64,000 bases of DNA from Anastrepha obliqua (taxonomy: Eukaryota; Arthropoda; Insecta; Diptera; Tephritidae): the NCBI RefSeq assembly GCF_027943255.1, contig NC_072897.1, positions 20,584,044-20,648,043 on the forward strand, written 5' to 3'. The notes beneath the pieces are model-generated. The model saw only the letters and a program-made list of their open reading frames with translations, did no database searches and was not told the origin of the DNA. Numbering within the stretch: the first letter of the stretch is position 1; every line of letters begins with the position of its first letter. Positions 45,911-55,498 of the stretch are shown one piece after another. A program made the position numbers and the translations under genes.

Positions 45911-48900
45911 TTACGCGATTTTGGCCGAGATTAACAAAGCGCGCCAGTCGTTTCTTTCTCGTGCTAACCGGCGCCAATTGGACACACCAAGTGAAGCCAA
46001 GTCCTTCTCCACCTGATCTTTCCAACGCAGAGGAGGCCTTCCTCTTCCTCTGCTACCACCAGCTGGTACCGCATCGAATACTTTCAAAGCCGGAGCGTTT
46101 GTACCCATTCGGACGACATGACCCAGCCAACGAAGCCGCTGGATCTTTATTCGCTGCGCTATGTCTATGTCGTCGTAAAGCTCATACAGCTCATCGTTCC
46201 ATCGTCTGCGATATTCGCCGTTGCCAACGTGCAAAGGTCCAAAAATCTTACGCAGAATCTTTCTCTCGAACACTCCAAGCGTCGCTTCATCGGATGTTGT
46301 CATCGTTCAAGCTTCTGCGCCATACGTAAGGACGGGCATGATGAGAGTCTTGTAGAGTGTTAATTTTGTTCGTCGAGAGGAGACTTTACTGCTCAATTGC
46401 CTACTTAGTCCAAAGTAGCACTTGTTGGCAAGAGAGATTCTACGTTGGATTTCAAGGCTGATATTGTTATCGGTGTTAATGCTGGTTCCTAAATACACGA
46501 AGTCTTTTACAACCTCAAAATTATAACTGTCAACAGTGACGTGGGTGCCGATACGCGAGTGCGCCGACTGTTTGTTTGAAGACAGGAGGTACTTCGTTTT
46601 GTCCTCGTTCACCACCAAACCCATTCGCTTTGCCTCTTTATCCAGTTTGGAGAAGGCAGAACTAACAGCGCGGTTGTTAAGGCCGATGATGTCAATATCA
46701 TCGGCATACGCCAACAATTGTACGCTCTTATAAAAAATTGTGCCTGAGCGATTAAGTTCTGCGGCTCGTACGATGCTCTCCAACATCAGGTTAAAGAAGT
46801 CACACGACAGCGAGTCACCCTGTCTGAAACCTCGTTTGGTATCAAACGGCTCGGAGAGGTCCTTCCCAATTCTGACGGCGCTGCTGGTGTTGAGCAACGT
46901 CATCTTACATAGCCGTATTAGTTTTGCGGGGATACCAAATTCAGACATAGCGGCATACAGGTAACTCCCTTCCGTACTGTCGAATGCAGCTTTGAAGTCG
47001 ACGAAAAGATAGTGTGTGTCGATTCTCCTTTCATGGGTCTTTTCCAAGATTTGGCGTATTGTGAATAGTTGGTCGATGGTAGACTTTCCAGGTCTGAAGC
47101 CACACTGATAAGGCCCAATCAGTTGGTTGACGGTGGGCTTCAGCCTTTCACACAATACGCTCGCTAGAACCTTATAGGCGATATTTAGAAGACTAATCCC
47201 GCGGTAATTGGCACAAATTGCAGGATCGCCCTTCTTATGGATTGGGCAGAGCACACTTAAATTCCAATCGGCAGGCATGCTTTCATCCGACCATATTCTG
47301 CATAGGAGCTGATGCATGCACCTTACCAGCTCCTCGCCGCCATCTTTGAATAGCTCAGCCGGCAGTCCGTCGGCGCCCGCGGCTTTGTTGTTCTTTAGCC
47401 GTGATATTGCTATTCTCACCTCGTCATGGTCGGGTAACGGAACGACAATTCCGTCATCAACGATTGGGGTATCACATTCTCTATGACATGCGCAGCTGTC
47501 ACCGTTTAACAGGTTCGAGAAGTGTTCCCTCCATAATTTAAGATTGCTCTGTACGTCAGTCACCAGATCGCCGTCTTTGTTCTTACAGGACAACGCCCCG
47601 GTCTTAAAACCTTCTGTAAGCCGCCGAACTTTCTGGTAAAATTTTCGGGCATTGTTCCTATTGGCCAGCATCTCAAGCTCCTCGCACTCACGTATTTCGG
47701 CCTCTCGTTTCTTCTGTCGGATAATACGTCTCTCTTCCTTTTTTAGTTCTCTGTAGCGATCCCACATGGCTCGCGTTGCGCCCGATCGCAGCGTGGCTCT
47801 ATAGGCGGCATCTTTTCTTTCGGCGGCAGCATGACATTCCTCGTCGTACCAATTGTTTTTTCGGGCTCGCCGGAATCCGATTTCTTCTTCGGCGGCGGTA
47901 CGTAGGGAACGAGAAATGTTGCTCCATTGCTCGCGCATGCCGGTGTGTTGGGCAGTGCTCTCGGAGAGCAGGAGTGAGAGTCGAGTGGCGAATCTTCTGG
48001 CTGTCTGTTGTGATTGCAGCTTTTCGATGTCGAACATTCTTTGCGTAGGTAGATGTACGTTTTTTGCTGCACAGAGGCGTGTGCGCAGTTTGGCTGCAAC
48101 AAGGTAATGATCCGAGTCGATGTTGGGTCCTCGGATCGTACGTACATCTAATACACTAGAAGCGTGTCTTCCATCTATCACAACATGATCGATCTGGTTT
48201 CGCGTTTTTCGATCTGGAGACAGCCAGGTAGCTTGGTGAATCTTCTTATGCTGGAATCTGGTGCTACAGACTACCATGTTTCGGGCCCCGGCGAAGTCGA
48301 TCAGCCTCTGTCCGTTACCGGATGTTTCGTTGTGCAGGCTGAATTTTCCGACTGTGGGACCAAAAATTCCCTCCTTGCCCACCCTGGCGTTGAAGTCGCC
48401 AAGCACGATTTTTATGTCGTGGCGGGGGCAGCGCTCATAGAAACGTTCCAAGCGCTCATAGAAAGAATCCTTGGTCGCATCGTCCTTCTCTTCCGTCGGG
48501 GCGTGGGCGCAAATTAGCGAGATGTTAAAAAATCGCGCTTTGATGCGGATTGTTGCGAGACGCTCGTCCACCGGAGTGAACGACAGTACTTGGCGACGAA
48601 GTCTCTCTCCCACAACAAATCCGACACCGAATTTGCGCTCCTTTACATGGCAGCTGTAGTAGACGTCGCAAGGTCCTATGTTTTTCTTACCTTGCCCCGT
48701 CCATCGCATTTCTTGGATGGCAGTGATGTCAGCCTTTACTCTCACGACGACATCAACCAGCCGGGCAGAGGCACCTTCCCCATTAAGGGACCGGACATTC
48801 CAGGTGCATGCCCTCAAATCGTATTCCTTATTTCGTTTGCAGGGGTCGTCATCAGTGTTGGAAGTTCTCATCCGAGGCTTTGTTGCTGTTTTCATTGGGG

Positions 48901-48955
48901 GGGGGGGGGGGGGGGGGGGGGGTTTTAAGTGGCGGGTCCCAAACCCAGCGCACAA
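45911..48955 (-). pseudogene. RTE endonuclease-reverse transcriptase, one in-frame stop
   Basis: Apurinic-type EN: CTWNVRSLNGEGAS, AIQEMRWTGQG, ICAHAPTEEKDD, IVLGDFNARVG, NQIDHVVIDG and IDSDHYLV (about residues 47-285). RT: YRGISLLNIAYKVLASVL, THYLFVDFKAAFDS (motif A), RGFRQGDSLSCDFFNL (B), LLAYADDIDIIG (YADD) and MPVLTYGAEA. A TGA at 46307-46309, where Trp would be expected, interrupts the frame. It then continues unbroken (TTSDEATLGVFERKILRKIF, LRWLGHVVRM, GRGRPPLRW) to TAA at 45911. Start uncertain: MKTATKPRM after a proline run, or upstream of it. The enzyme nicks the target and primes reverse transcription there. Confidence 0.85.
48897..48922. repeat. 26-bp G homopolymer in the RTE 5' region
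   Basis: Uninterrupted G26 (C26 on the RTE coding strand), encoding nine prolines just before MKTATKP. Its length is likely to be unstable in vivo or in assembly. Confidence 0.9.
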
Positions 48956-49337
48956 CCAGGTATGCTGGGATGCTTCGCCTTCTCACTTTAGCTCACTCCC
49001 GAACGGGTGTTCGGAAGATAACCAGAGGATACGTGGGCTAATCCCGGACGTTGTGAGCTGCTTGAACCATATGTAGAAGAATCGTCCTGGCCACTCCCAA
49101 GTGAATGGCGATCAGTAACTTTCCCCACTTGCGTGGACTTCTACACATGGAACCATCTAATATAGGTATTACAAGGGAAAAAATATGTAATTGCAAGAAA
49201 ATATCATTAAAAACAATATAACGGTTGTTTCATTCTTATTTGTTGAGTAGTTGCGCTAAAATAACAAATTTTTGAGTGGTTACTCTTTTCCTTTTCTTTT
49301 TGAGTTGTTACGCTTTAACGTAACAAGTGCGATATGT

Positions 49338-49524
49338 ATGTAAACTTCAATAATTTACACTTCTATTAATAATCGAGGACGATCATACTTAAAGGGGGAA
49401 GAATAAACGCAACAGCTTACAACAGCCCAACAAGTTGACCATTGGTAACGGTCAACAACTCCGCACGAGCAACCCAAGGCGAATTGAGTATCTAAGGTGG
49501 CCCTATTAAAAAACCATTTATATA
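49338..49524 (+). other. 3' end of element D: polypurine tract and LTR remnant
   Basis: AAAGGGGGAAGA at 49391-49402 is a polypurine tract. The LTR should begin right after (ATAAACGCAACAG). GTTGACCATTGGTAACGGTC and CGCACGAGCAACCCAAG follow; the latter matches the 5' LTR near 36160-36185. The LTR is cut by the Helitron at about 49525. Confidence 0.6.
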
Positions 49525-49717
49525 TCTTTAATATATATAAATTACGTGTCACGTTGTTTGTCCGCGATGGACTCCTAAACTACTTAACTGATTTTAATCA
49601 AATTTGCACACTGTGTGCAGTTTGATCCAACTTGAAAGATATAATAACGTTTATCTTAATTTATAGTCGCAATATTATTTTATTGCAAAATATTTGTTTG
49701 TTATTTAATAGTCACAA

Positions 49718-49853
49718 TTATCTGTTAGCTCTAAACGATGCTAACAGATGGCGGCATCTGTTGACTGGATTGAGTAAGTATTTAATTATCTGCTCGCTCT
49801 AAACGATTCTAACAGATGGCGGTATCTGTTGACTGGATTGAGTAAGTATTTAA
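49718..49853. repeat. 68-bp tandem duplication in the Helitron
   Basis: Two units, period 68, with GCTCTAAACGATNCTAACAG starting at 49728 and 49796. GATGGCGGCATCTGTTGACT lies in the first unit, with one difference in the second. Confidence 0.85.
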
Positions 49854-50224
49854 TAGATGGCGCCGTGTTAAAAATTCCAACGTTTCACATAAGCTACAAT
49901 TCAATGGCAGTACAACCACGTGTTGCTGAGGCTAAAGTATAAATCAAATCTATTTCGTAGTGAACGCAATCAGTGAAATTCCGTTGTTCTTACTTTTTCA
50001 ATTTCTGGTGTTAGCATAGCCTGCCACGTGTTGTTTAGACTGAAGTATAAATTAAATTTATATAATAGTAAAAATAATACAGTGGAATTATTATTGCTTT
50101 TCTATGGTTAGTGCTTCAATGTTCAAAAATCTTTACTTAAATTATATGCATGTATAGTTTTCCGAGTATTATTATATTTGCTATGAATCAAATCACACTG
50201 TATGTATGTCCTGAGGTACTAATG

Positions 50225-50557
50225 CTCCAGGATCTGAATGAATCTGGTTATCTATCTATCTATTATCGGCTTGCTTCTCATATTATTGATTTGTTATATT
50301 GTTAATGGTAAATCGATTTACAAAAATTTACTCACCATTCCGCAGATAATTTAACGGAGATTTATAATAACAGTGCCATTTCGAAAAGGATCTCCAGGAT
50401 CTGAATGAATCTGGTTATCTATCTATCTATTATCGGCTTACTTCTCATATGATTGATTTGTTATATTGTTAATGGTAAATCGATTGACAAAAATTTATTC
50501 ACCATTCCGCAGGTAATTTAACGGAGATTTATAATAACAGTGCCATCTCGAAAAGTT
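50225..50557. repeat. 167-bp tandem duplication in the Helitron
   Basis: CTCCAGGATCTGAATGAATC starts at 50225 and 50392. Both units hold (TATC)n and CACCATTCCGCAGNTAATTT. A handful of differences. Gypsy C is inserted just after unit 2. Confidence 0.9.
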
Positions 50558-50568
50558 AATTGATATAT

Positions 50569-50731
50569 ATATAGGTTTGAACGTTTTATTGAAATTTTAC
50601 AATGTGAGTTTTATAAATTTGATTTGAGGAATTCATAAATTTTATTGAGGAACCGCCTTCTACGCCAGTTGAAACACAAGTGCCTCGTTCGCCGTTGTTG
50701 TCAACCAGGGTTGTTGTCAACCATTCCCACA
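50569..50731 (-). repeat. 3' LTR of gypsy C
   Basis: About 161-163 bp, very short for the group. One substitution from the 5' LTR. Contains AATAAAATTTATGAATTCC on the minus strand, a possible polyadenylation signal. The gag-pol stop codon lies inside it (50701-50703). Confidence 0.9.
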
Positions 50732-53700
50732 ACTCGGCCATCCTGCTGCGCGTTCGGCCCGAATGCGATGCTATCATCATCTGAAGATATTGACCATGGC
50801 TTCATATATTCAGCGCATGTAGTTGTCGTTTTTGGCCCGTCACCCAAGCCGATTTTTAATACATCGTACGTGCCATTTGATTTGATGCTTCTTACTTCGT
50901 ATGGTCCGAGATATTTTGGTTTCAGCTTAAGACCTACCCCGAACTGAGTTCTTTTTATGGCCACCAGGTCCCCGCGGTTATATAACGATGCTGGTTCTCG
51001 TTTACGGTTATACGATTTTCTGTTTTCTGCTTGCAGTTTCAGGATCTCCCTTTTCGCATTCTGTCTTAGCTCGTTTCTCTCGTCTTGAAAATGTAAAATC
51101 ATTTCATCTTCGATGAGTTGCTTTAATTGTATGTCTTCTTTCTTTCGCATTTTTACCCCTATCATCAATTCAAAAGGCGTCGTTTTTGTACTCCTTGTGT
51201 ATGTTGAGTTTATAGCTTGTTGTACTTTTTCGACGTGCTTGTACCATTTGGATGGGTCGTCTGCACTAAATTTTGCCAATACGGAGCTAATTACCGCATT
51301 TAACCGTTCGATCTGTCCATTCGCACGAGGTAACCCTGTGGTTATTGTGTGATGTTTTATACCTTCAGCTTCGCAGTAGTTTTGAAAGTCATCAGATGTA
51401 AAAGCTGCGCCCCGATCAGAGATTATATGGACTGGGTTACCAAATATCGCGTTCTGGATGTGTAACCTTTTAATTACCGCTTTCGCTGATGTCGTTTTAG
51501 TTGGATACAGCCAACAAAATTTTGTGAATCCATCAATCACTGCAAATATATGTTTGTGAAGCTTGCTTGTCGATTCCAATGGGCCAAGGAAGTCGACGTG
51601 GTACGTTTGGAGTGGTATTTCACCTTTCTGTAATATATGTAGCTCACCTTCTTGTTTACCTAGTTTTCTGTTTGAAATAATGCAAGGTATGCAGTTGGCA
51701 ATGTGACGTTGTATCTTTTCTTCGACTTTTGGTATATAGTAATCTTTGGTTATCAACTCCATAGTTTTCTTCACTGCAAAATGACCATTATCATGTGCTT
51801 TTCTGATAACTTCCCTTTGCATGTTGGTGGGCACAACAATTAATTCGTCGTCACCTACAAGCTTGTACAAAATGCCACCTTTCGTAAAATAGTCGTTGAA
51901 AATGGTTTTTTCGCGAAGAACATCTAAAATAACTTTGAGTTCATCATCTTGAAGTTGCGCGCATCGCAATCTAACCAAAGAATCATCGTTTATAGAAAAA
52001 ACTGCGTAACGGCTAAGGGCATCAACGTGTCTCATCTGGGTGCCAGCTCGATGCTCTACTTCATAGTCGTATTCTTGGAGGAACAATATCCATCTAGCGA
52101 CTCTGGTGCATAGGTCTTTTTTGTCTAACGTCTTAGTGAAGGCATTGCAGTCGGTTACTAACTTGAAATGCAGACCTAGTAGATAAACGCGAAACTTTTT
52201 TAGAGAATCTATAACTGCCAAAACTTCCAACTCATAGCTCGTGTACTTTCTTTCAGCCTCGGTTGTCTTCTTACTCATATAGTAAATAGGATGCAGATGC
52301 CCATCTTCAGGCAATTTTTGTAGTAACACAGCTCCATAACCGTCGATAGAGGCATCAGTATGAACTTCAGTTTGAAACTTTTGATTAAAAATGCTTAGAA
52401 CCGGTTTTTCGCTTAGACATTTTTTTAGTGTTTGAAACGATTCGATTTCTCTGTCTTTCATTTCGAATTTTACATTTTGCTTCGTTAAGTCACTGAGCGG
52501 TTTTGCTATCACCGAGAAATTTCTAACAAATTTTCGAAAATATCCCGCAAGGCCCAAAAACCCCTGTAATTGTTTCAAATTTTGTGGTATTTTGTATTTT
52601 GTTACAGCTTCAATTTTCTCTGGCGATGGCGATAGCTTTTGATTTTCTACAACATGCCCTAAAAATTCTACTTTTGTTTTTAAAAATTGACACTTCTTAA
52701 AATTTATATCGAGTCCATAGTCCTTGCAAACTTGCATTACTTCTTCTAAATTTTTTAAAGCACTTTCTTCGTTTTGAGCAGGGATAATCACATCGTCCAT
52801 ATAAAGTAACACGGTACCACTACGCACCAAGTCTCTAAAAATTGCATTTATATGCCTCTGGAAAACACTCGGCGAATTCGACAACCCGAAAGGCACTTTC
52901 AAAAATTGATACTGACCGTTGTGTGTTACGAAAGCTGTGTATTTACGACTAGACTCAGCTATGGACACATGGAAAAACCCGTTTCGTAAGTCAATTGTAG
53001 AAAAAATTTTAGCATTTTGTAATTGGTCAAGTTGATCTTCAATTAAAGGTAAAGGAAAATGATCTTTTATCATCACTTTATTTAGTCTTCGAAAGTCGAT
53101 ACACAGTCTTGGCGTACCATCACGCTTCTTTACCAACACAACCGGACTACAAAATTCAGAATCCGAGGCTTCTATTATGCCATCACTTAACCACTGTTCC
53201 ACCTGACTGTCTACAATGAGTTTTTCAGCTATAGGTAAACGTCGCGGCCTCGAAAATATTGGCGACTCATCTTTTAAAATAATTTTCATTTCAACATTTG
53301 TAAATTTTGGTTTATTTGGTTGATAAGTTTTTACCATGTCGCGCACCTTTTGTTTTGATCCTATTTGGACCATTTCACCGATATCAATTTCTTTTTCGTC
53401 CGCAGCTATGCCAATTTTCATCATAAAAAACTTTGAATTATCATCACTGTCATTTTCTACTTTTTTGATATGCAACCCTTCACGATCTATCTTCACTTCA
53501 GCGTAAGCACAAAAGTTCTCTCCGATTATCACTTCACAATCCAGGAATTTCGAAGGTACAACCAAAAATTCTAGTTCATATATTTCGCCGTCTATCTCAA
53601 TTTTATATTTCAACGCACCCATTGGCTTTACTGCATTTTTAGTGTCACACTCACCGAAGCCATATAGTGAAATATTACATTCCTTTAAATAAGGTTTATT

Positions 53701-55125
53701 CAACACATTATACACACTCTCAGTAATGAGGCTAAACTTACTCCCCGTATCAAATAATGCTATTAATTTTTTATCATTCATTATTACATCTTTGTTCATT
53801 ATGCTTCGTTTTCCTGTAATAAGTCGTGTATTTCGCTGAGCGCCTTTGTTTAAACTCTTATTGTTTGTGCAATTTTTAGCAATATGGCCATACTCATTAC
53901 ACTGAAAACACTTTGTCCCCTTTTCTCTACTCTCACAATTAACGCTTTTGTGGCCTTTCGCCCCGCAATTGTAGCATTTAAGTTCATTTCTTTCGGTTTT
54001 GTTCACCATCCCCTTTTTTCCAATTTCTTTAGTATCGTCTGTTTTCACTTTTTCGCGTATTCCCTCATAACATCGAAGCTTTTCCTTAAATTCACGAATA
54101 TTTTTTGCGCCATATAGAACTGTCTTACTCACACTCATATCTCGTATACCATCAATTACGTATTGAATCAAAGCATTTTCTTCAATGTTTCCTCTTGCTG
54201 CTAACTCTTTCATACAAAAAAAATATTCCTGCACGTTCTCCTCTCTTTTCATCTTTCTTTCTGTCAACTGCTTGTGCAAATGAGCGCTATTTACCACAGC
54301 TTGAAATTCATCTATTAATGCCTTTTTCAGTTTACACCACGATGTGATTCCCCTTTCACTTAAAATGAACATTCTTGCTAAACCTTTCAGCGACTTCTTT
54401 GCGAACACAAATTTTTGAAATTCATCCCAACGCATGAGGGTAGCAGTTTCTTCGAATTCATTTACCCACACATCTATTGGCAATTTGTCAGTACCATCAA
54501 ACGGCCTTTCTGAGTCTTCAGTATCACGAAAATTTATTGCAAACCGCGACATTTGCATTGGCATTTCGTTTTCGTTAACTTCACTTGCGCTTATACTTAC
54601 TTCTCGTTCGTCACAAATACGCCTTCTTTCCCGTCGTTCAGCAGTTTTGTGAGCTTCTTTCCTACCTTCGTTGCCGTCGATAGAAAAAAAACAATCGTCG
54701 TTTCTCCTATTCCGCAATGTAGAACAAGCACGTTGTTCTGCGCCGTCGTAGCTGTTGGCTGCCTCGTCTTCGCTGCTAACGCCGTCGTCGTCATCGTCGT
54801 GATTTTCTGCACCGCTTGCTACGAGTAAGCGTCCCTTCTGCAAATTGTGAAATATGTGTAATTTCACATCAGCCACATTGTAGTCGATCCCCAAAACGTT
54901 ACAAATGGTGACTAGGTCACGCTCGCTTAAATTCGCATCCACGTATCGAGATTTAACTTCAAATTCCGCGCTGCTTTCGTTATAGGCGAAGCCACAGAAC
55001 GCTCTAAGTCGTTGGCGGTTACTTCTGTCGCCTTCGCTTTCAAAAATATACCTATGCAGCGTCGTGATTTTGGCCTTACTGCAACTGCGCAGGCTACTTC
55101 TAATTAAATCGCCAAGACATGCCAT
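50701..55125 (-). CDS. Gypsy C gag-pol polyprotein, uninterrupted 1474 aa
   Basis: Starts MACLGDLIRSSLRSCSKAK, 12 nt from the PBS. Domains: N-terminal helical region (1-100); acidic/Asp-rich linker; gag capsid (about 200-370, with EFEETATLMRWDEFQKFVFA); two zinc knuckles (CYNCGAKGHKSVNC, CFQCNEYGHIAKNC, about 385-425); protease LIALFDTGSKFSLI (about 457); RT with IDFRRLNKVM, STIDLRNGFFHV and VLLYMDDVIIPA (YMDD, about 774); RNase H VHTDASIDGYGAVLL (about 923); integrase HHCC (HDNGHFAVKK to CIPC, about 1100-1150) and Asp/Asp/Glu (YHVDFLG, ISDRGAAF, NGQIERLN, about 1178, 1237 and 1270); and a C-terminal GLKLKPKYLGPYEV domain. Gag and pol are in one frame with no frameshift signal. No lesion seen. 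Confidence 0.92.
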   Translation of the reverse strand: MACLGDLIRSSLRSCSKAKITTLHRYIFESEGDRSNRQRLRAFCGFAYNESSAEFEVKSRYVDANLSERDLVTICNVLGIDYNVADVKLHIFHNLQKGRLLVASGAENHDDDDDGVSSEDEAANSYDGAEQRACSTLRNRRNDDCFFSIDGNEGRKEAHKTAERRERRRICDEREVSISASEVNENEMPMQMSRFAINFRDTEDSERPFDGTDKLPIDVWVNEFEETATLMRWDEFQKFVFAKKSLKGLARMFILSERGITSWCKLKKALIDEFQAVVNSAHLHKQLTERKMKREENVQEYFFCMKELAARGNIEENALIQYVIDGIRDMSVSKTVLYGAKNIREFKEKLRCYEGIREKVKTDDTKEIGKKGMVNKTERNELKCYNCGAKGHKSVNCESREKGTKCFQCNEYGHIAKNCTNNKSLNKGAQRNTRLITGKRSIMNKDVIMNDKKLIALFDTGSKFSLITESVYNVLNKPYLKECNISLYGFGECDTKNAVKPMGALKYKIEIDGEIYELEFLVVPSKFLDCEVIIGENFCAYAEVKIDREGLHIKKVENDSDDNSKFFMMKIGIAADEKEIDIGEMVQIGSKQKVRDMVKTYQPNKPKFTNVEMKIILKDESPIFSRPRRLPIAEKLIVDSQVEQWLSDGIIEASDSEFCSPVVLVKKRDGTPRLCIDFRRLNKVMIKDHFPLPLIEDQLDQLQNAKIFSTIDLRNGFFHVSIAESSRKYTAFVTHNGQYQFLKVPFGLSNSPSVFQRHINAIFRDLVRSGTVLLYMDDVIIPAQNEESALKNLEEVMQVCKDYGLDINFKKCQFLKTKVEFLGHVVENQKLSPSPEKIEAVTKYKIPQNLKQLQGFLGLAGYFRKFVRNFSVIAKPLSDLTKQNVKFEMKDREIESFQTLKKCLSEKPVLSIFNQKFQTEVHTDASIDGYGAVLLQKLPEDGHLHPIYYMSKKTTEAERKYTSYELEVLAVIDSLKKFRVYLLGLHFKLVTDCNAFTKTLDKKDLCTRVARWILFLQEYDYEVEHRAGTQMRHVDALSRYAVFSINDDSLVRLRCAQLQDDELKVILDVLREKTIFNDYFTKGGILYKLVGDDELIVVPTNMQREVIRKAHDNGHFAVKKTMELITKDYYIPKVEEKIQRHIANCIPCIISNRKLGKQEGELHILQKGEIPLQTYHVDFLGPLESTSKLHKHIFAVIDGFTKFCWLYPTKTTSAKAVIKRLHIQNAIFGNPVHIISDRGAAFTSDDFQNYCEAEGIKHHTITTGLPRANGQIERLNAVISSVLAKFSADDPSKWYKHVEKVQQAINSTYTRSTKTTPFELMIGVKMRKKEDIQLKQLIEDEMILHFQDERNELRQNAKREILKLQAENRKSYNRKREPASLYNRGDLVAIKRTQFGVGLKLKPKYLGPYEVRSIKSNGTYDVLKIGLGDGPKTTTTCAEYMKPWSISSDDDSIAFGPNAQQDGRVVGMVDNNPG

Positions 55126-55136
55126 TCTTATCTTTT

Positions 55137-55153
55137 TCCCGGACGAGCCCCCA
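55137..55153 (-). other. Primer-binding site of gypsy C (tRNA-Pro type)
   Basis: Minus-strand TGGGGGCTCGTCCGGGA, two bases inside the 5' LTR. It is the classical tRNA-Pro-type retroviral site. Confidence 0.85.
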
Positions 55154-55155
55154 AA

Positions 55156-55318
55156 ATATAGGTTTGAACGTTTTACTGAAATTTTACAATGTGAGTTTTA
55201 TAAATTTGATTTGAGGAATTCATAAATTTTATTGAGGAACCGCCTTCTACGCCAGTTGAAACACAAGTGCCTCGTTCGCCGTTGTTGTCAACCAGGGTTG
55301 TTGTCAACCATTCCCACA
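55156..55318 (-). repeat. 5' LTR of gypsy C
   Basis: 163 bp, starting TGTGGGAATGG at 55318 on the minus strand. Carries a duplicated GTTGACAACAACCCTGGTTG-type palindromic stretch near its start. Nearly identical to the 3' LTR. Confidence 0.9.
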
Positions 55319-55498
55319 TATATATGAAAAATTCGTACAAAGCTCCTCAAACTTTTTCAATAATTTTACTTTTTATTATTTTTATTCAACCTCTATTGAA
55401 AATTATTTTACACTCCTCATTTCAATGTGCTATAATAGCACGCTTTTTAGTTTTTTCTCTTTTGATATTTGAATATTTTAATTATTATTTGCAGTCTA

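Larger units (their letters stand above)
45881..49157 (-). mobile_element. RTE-clade LINE, full length, 13-bp TSD
   Basis: Target duplication TAATATAGGTATT at 45868-45880 and 49158-49170. The 3' end on the minus strand has a very short 3' UTR of about 30 nt after the stop and a (GAA)n tail, as in RTE elements. One ORF with EN and RT and no RNase H. 3277 bp, the usual RTE size. Inserted in the inverted-repeat element inside element D. The perfect TSD and a single stop in the ORF argue for youth. Confidence 0.85.
45781..49337. mobile_element. Small inverted-repeat element (MITE) in element D, split by RTE
   Basis: Perfect 40-bp terminal inverted repeats at 45781-45820 and 49298-49337 (ACATATCGCACTTGTTACGT and so on). 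Each repeat also contains an internal palindrome GTTACGTTAAAGCGTAAC. Without the RTE insertion the element is about 267 bp with no ORF, so it needs a transposase from elsewhere. The superfamily is not clear; because the outermost bases (ACATAT) are themselves inverted, the target duplication cannot be told apart from the TIR. Confidence 0.8.
36156..49524 (+). mobile_element. Element D: errantivirus-like LTR retrotransposon, split by later insertions
   Basis: Composite span. 5' LTR 36156-36375 and 41312-41328 with a LINE between; PBS 41329; leader to 41990; pol 42000-44244; env 44500-45801; 3' region 49338-49402; 3' LTR remnant 49403-49524. Gag and protease are deleted between leader and RT. 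It is gypsy-group by pol and by an env with a C-terminal membrane segment. Its pol tether resembles gypsy B. The right end is cut by the Helitron. It inserted into the older copia RT. Confidence 0.75.
50569..55318 (-). mobile_element. Gypsy C: young, apparently intact Ty3/gypsy retrotransposon
   Basis: LTRs at about 50569-50731 (3') and 55156-55318 (5'), TGTGGGAATGG at the start on the minus strand. PBS at 55137-55153, and one 1474-codon ORF. Insertion is into a TATATATA stretch of the Helitron, so the 4-5 bp target duplication (ATATA) cannot be separated from its surroundings. The LTRs differ by a single T/C (near 50589). 4.75 kb long. All canonical domains are present, so this copy may be able to move. 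Confidence 0.9.

Noticed and set aside
46307..46309. Stop codon in the RTE gene as the real end of the protein
   Set aside because: The same frame continues with the conserved RTE C-terminal motifs (ERKILRKIFGP, LRWLGHVVRM) to a natural stop close to the element end.
47743..49076. Plus-strand ORFs with poly-Gly stretches opposite the RTE gene
   Set aside because: Antisense shadows of the RTE ORF; the Gly run is only the G26 homopolymer.
45781..49337. Inverted repeats as LTRs of element D
   Set aside because: They are inverted, not direct, and lie inside D upstream of its polypurine tract at 49391.
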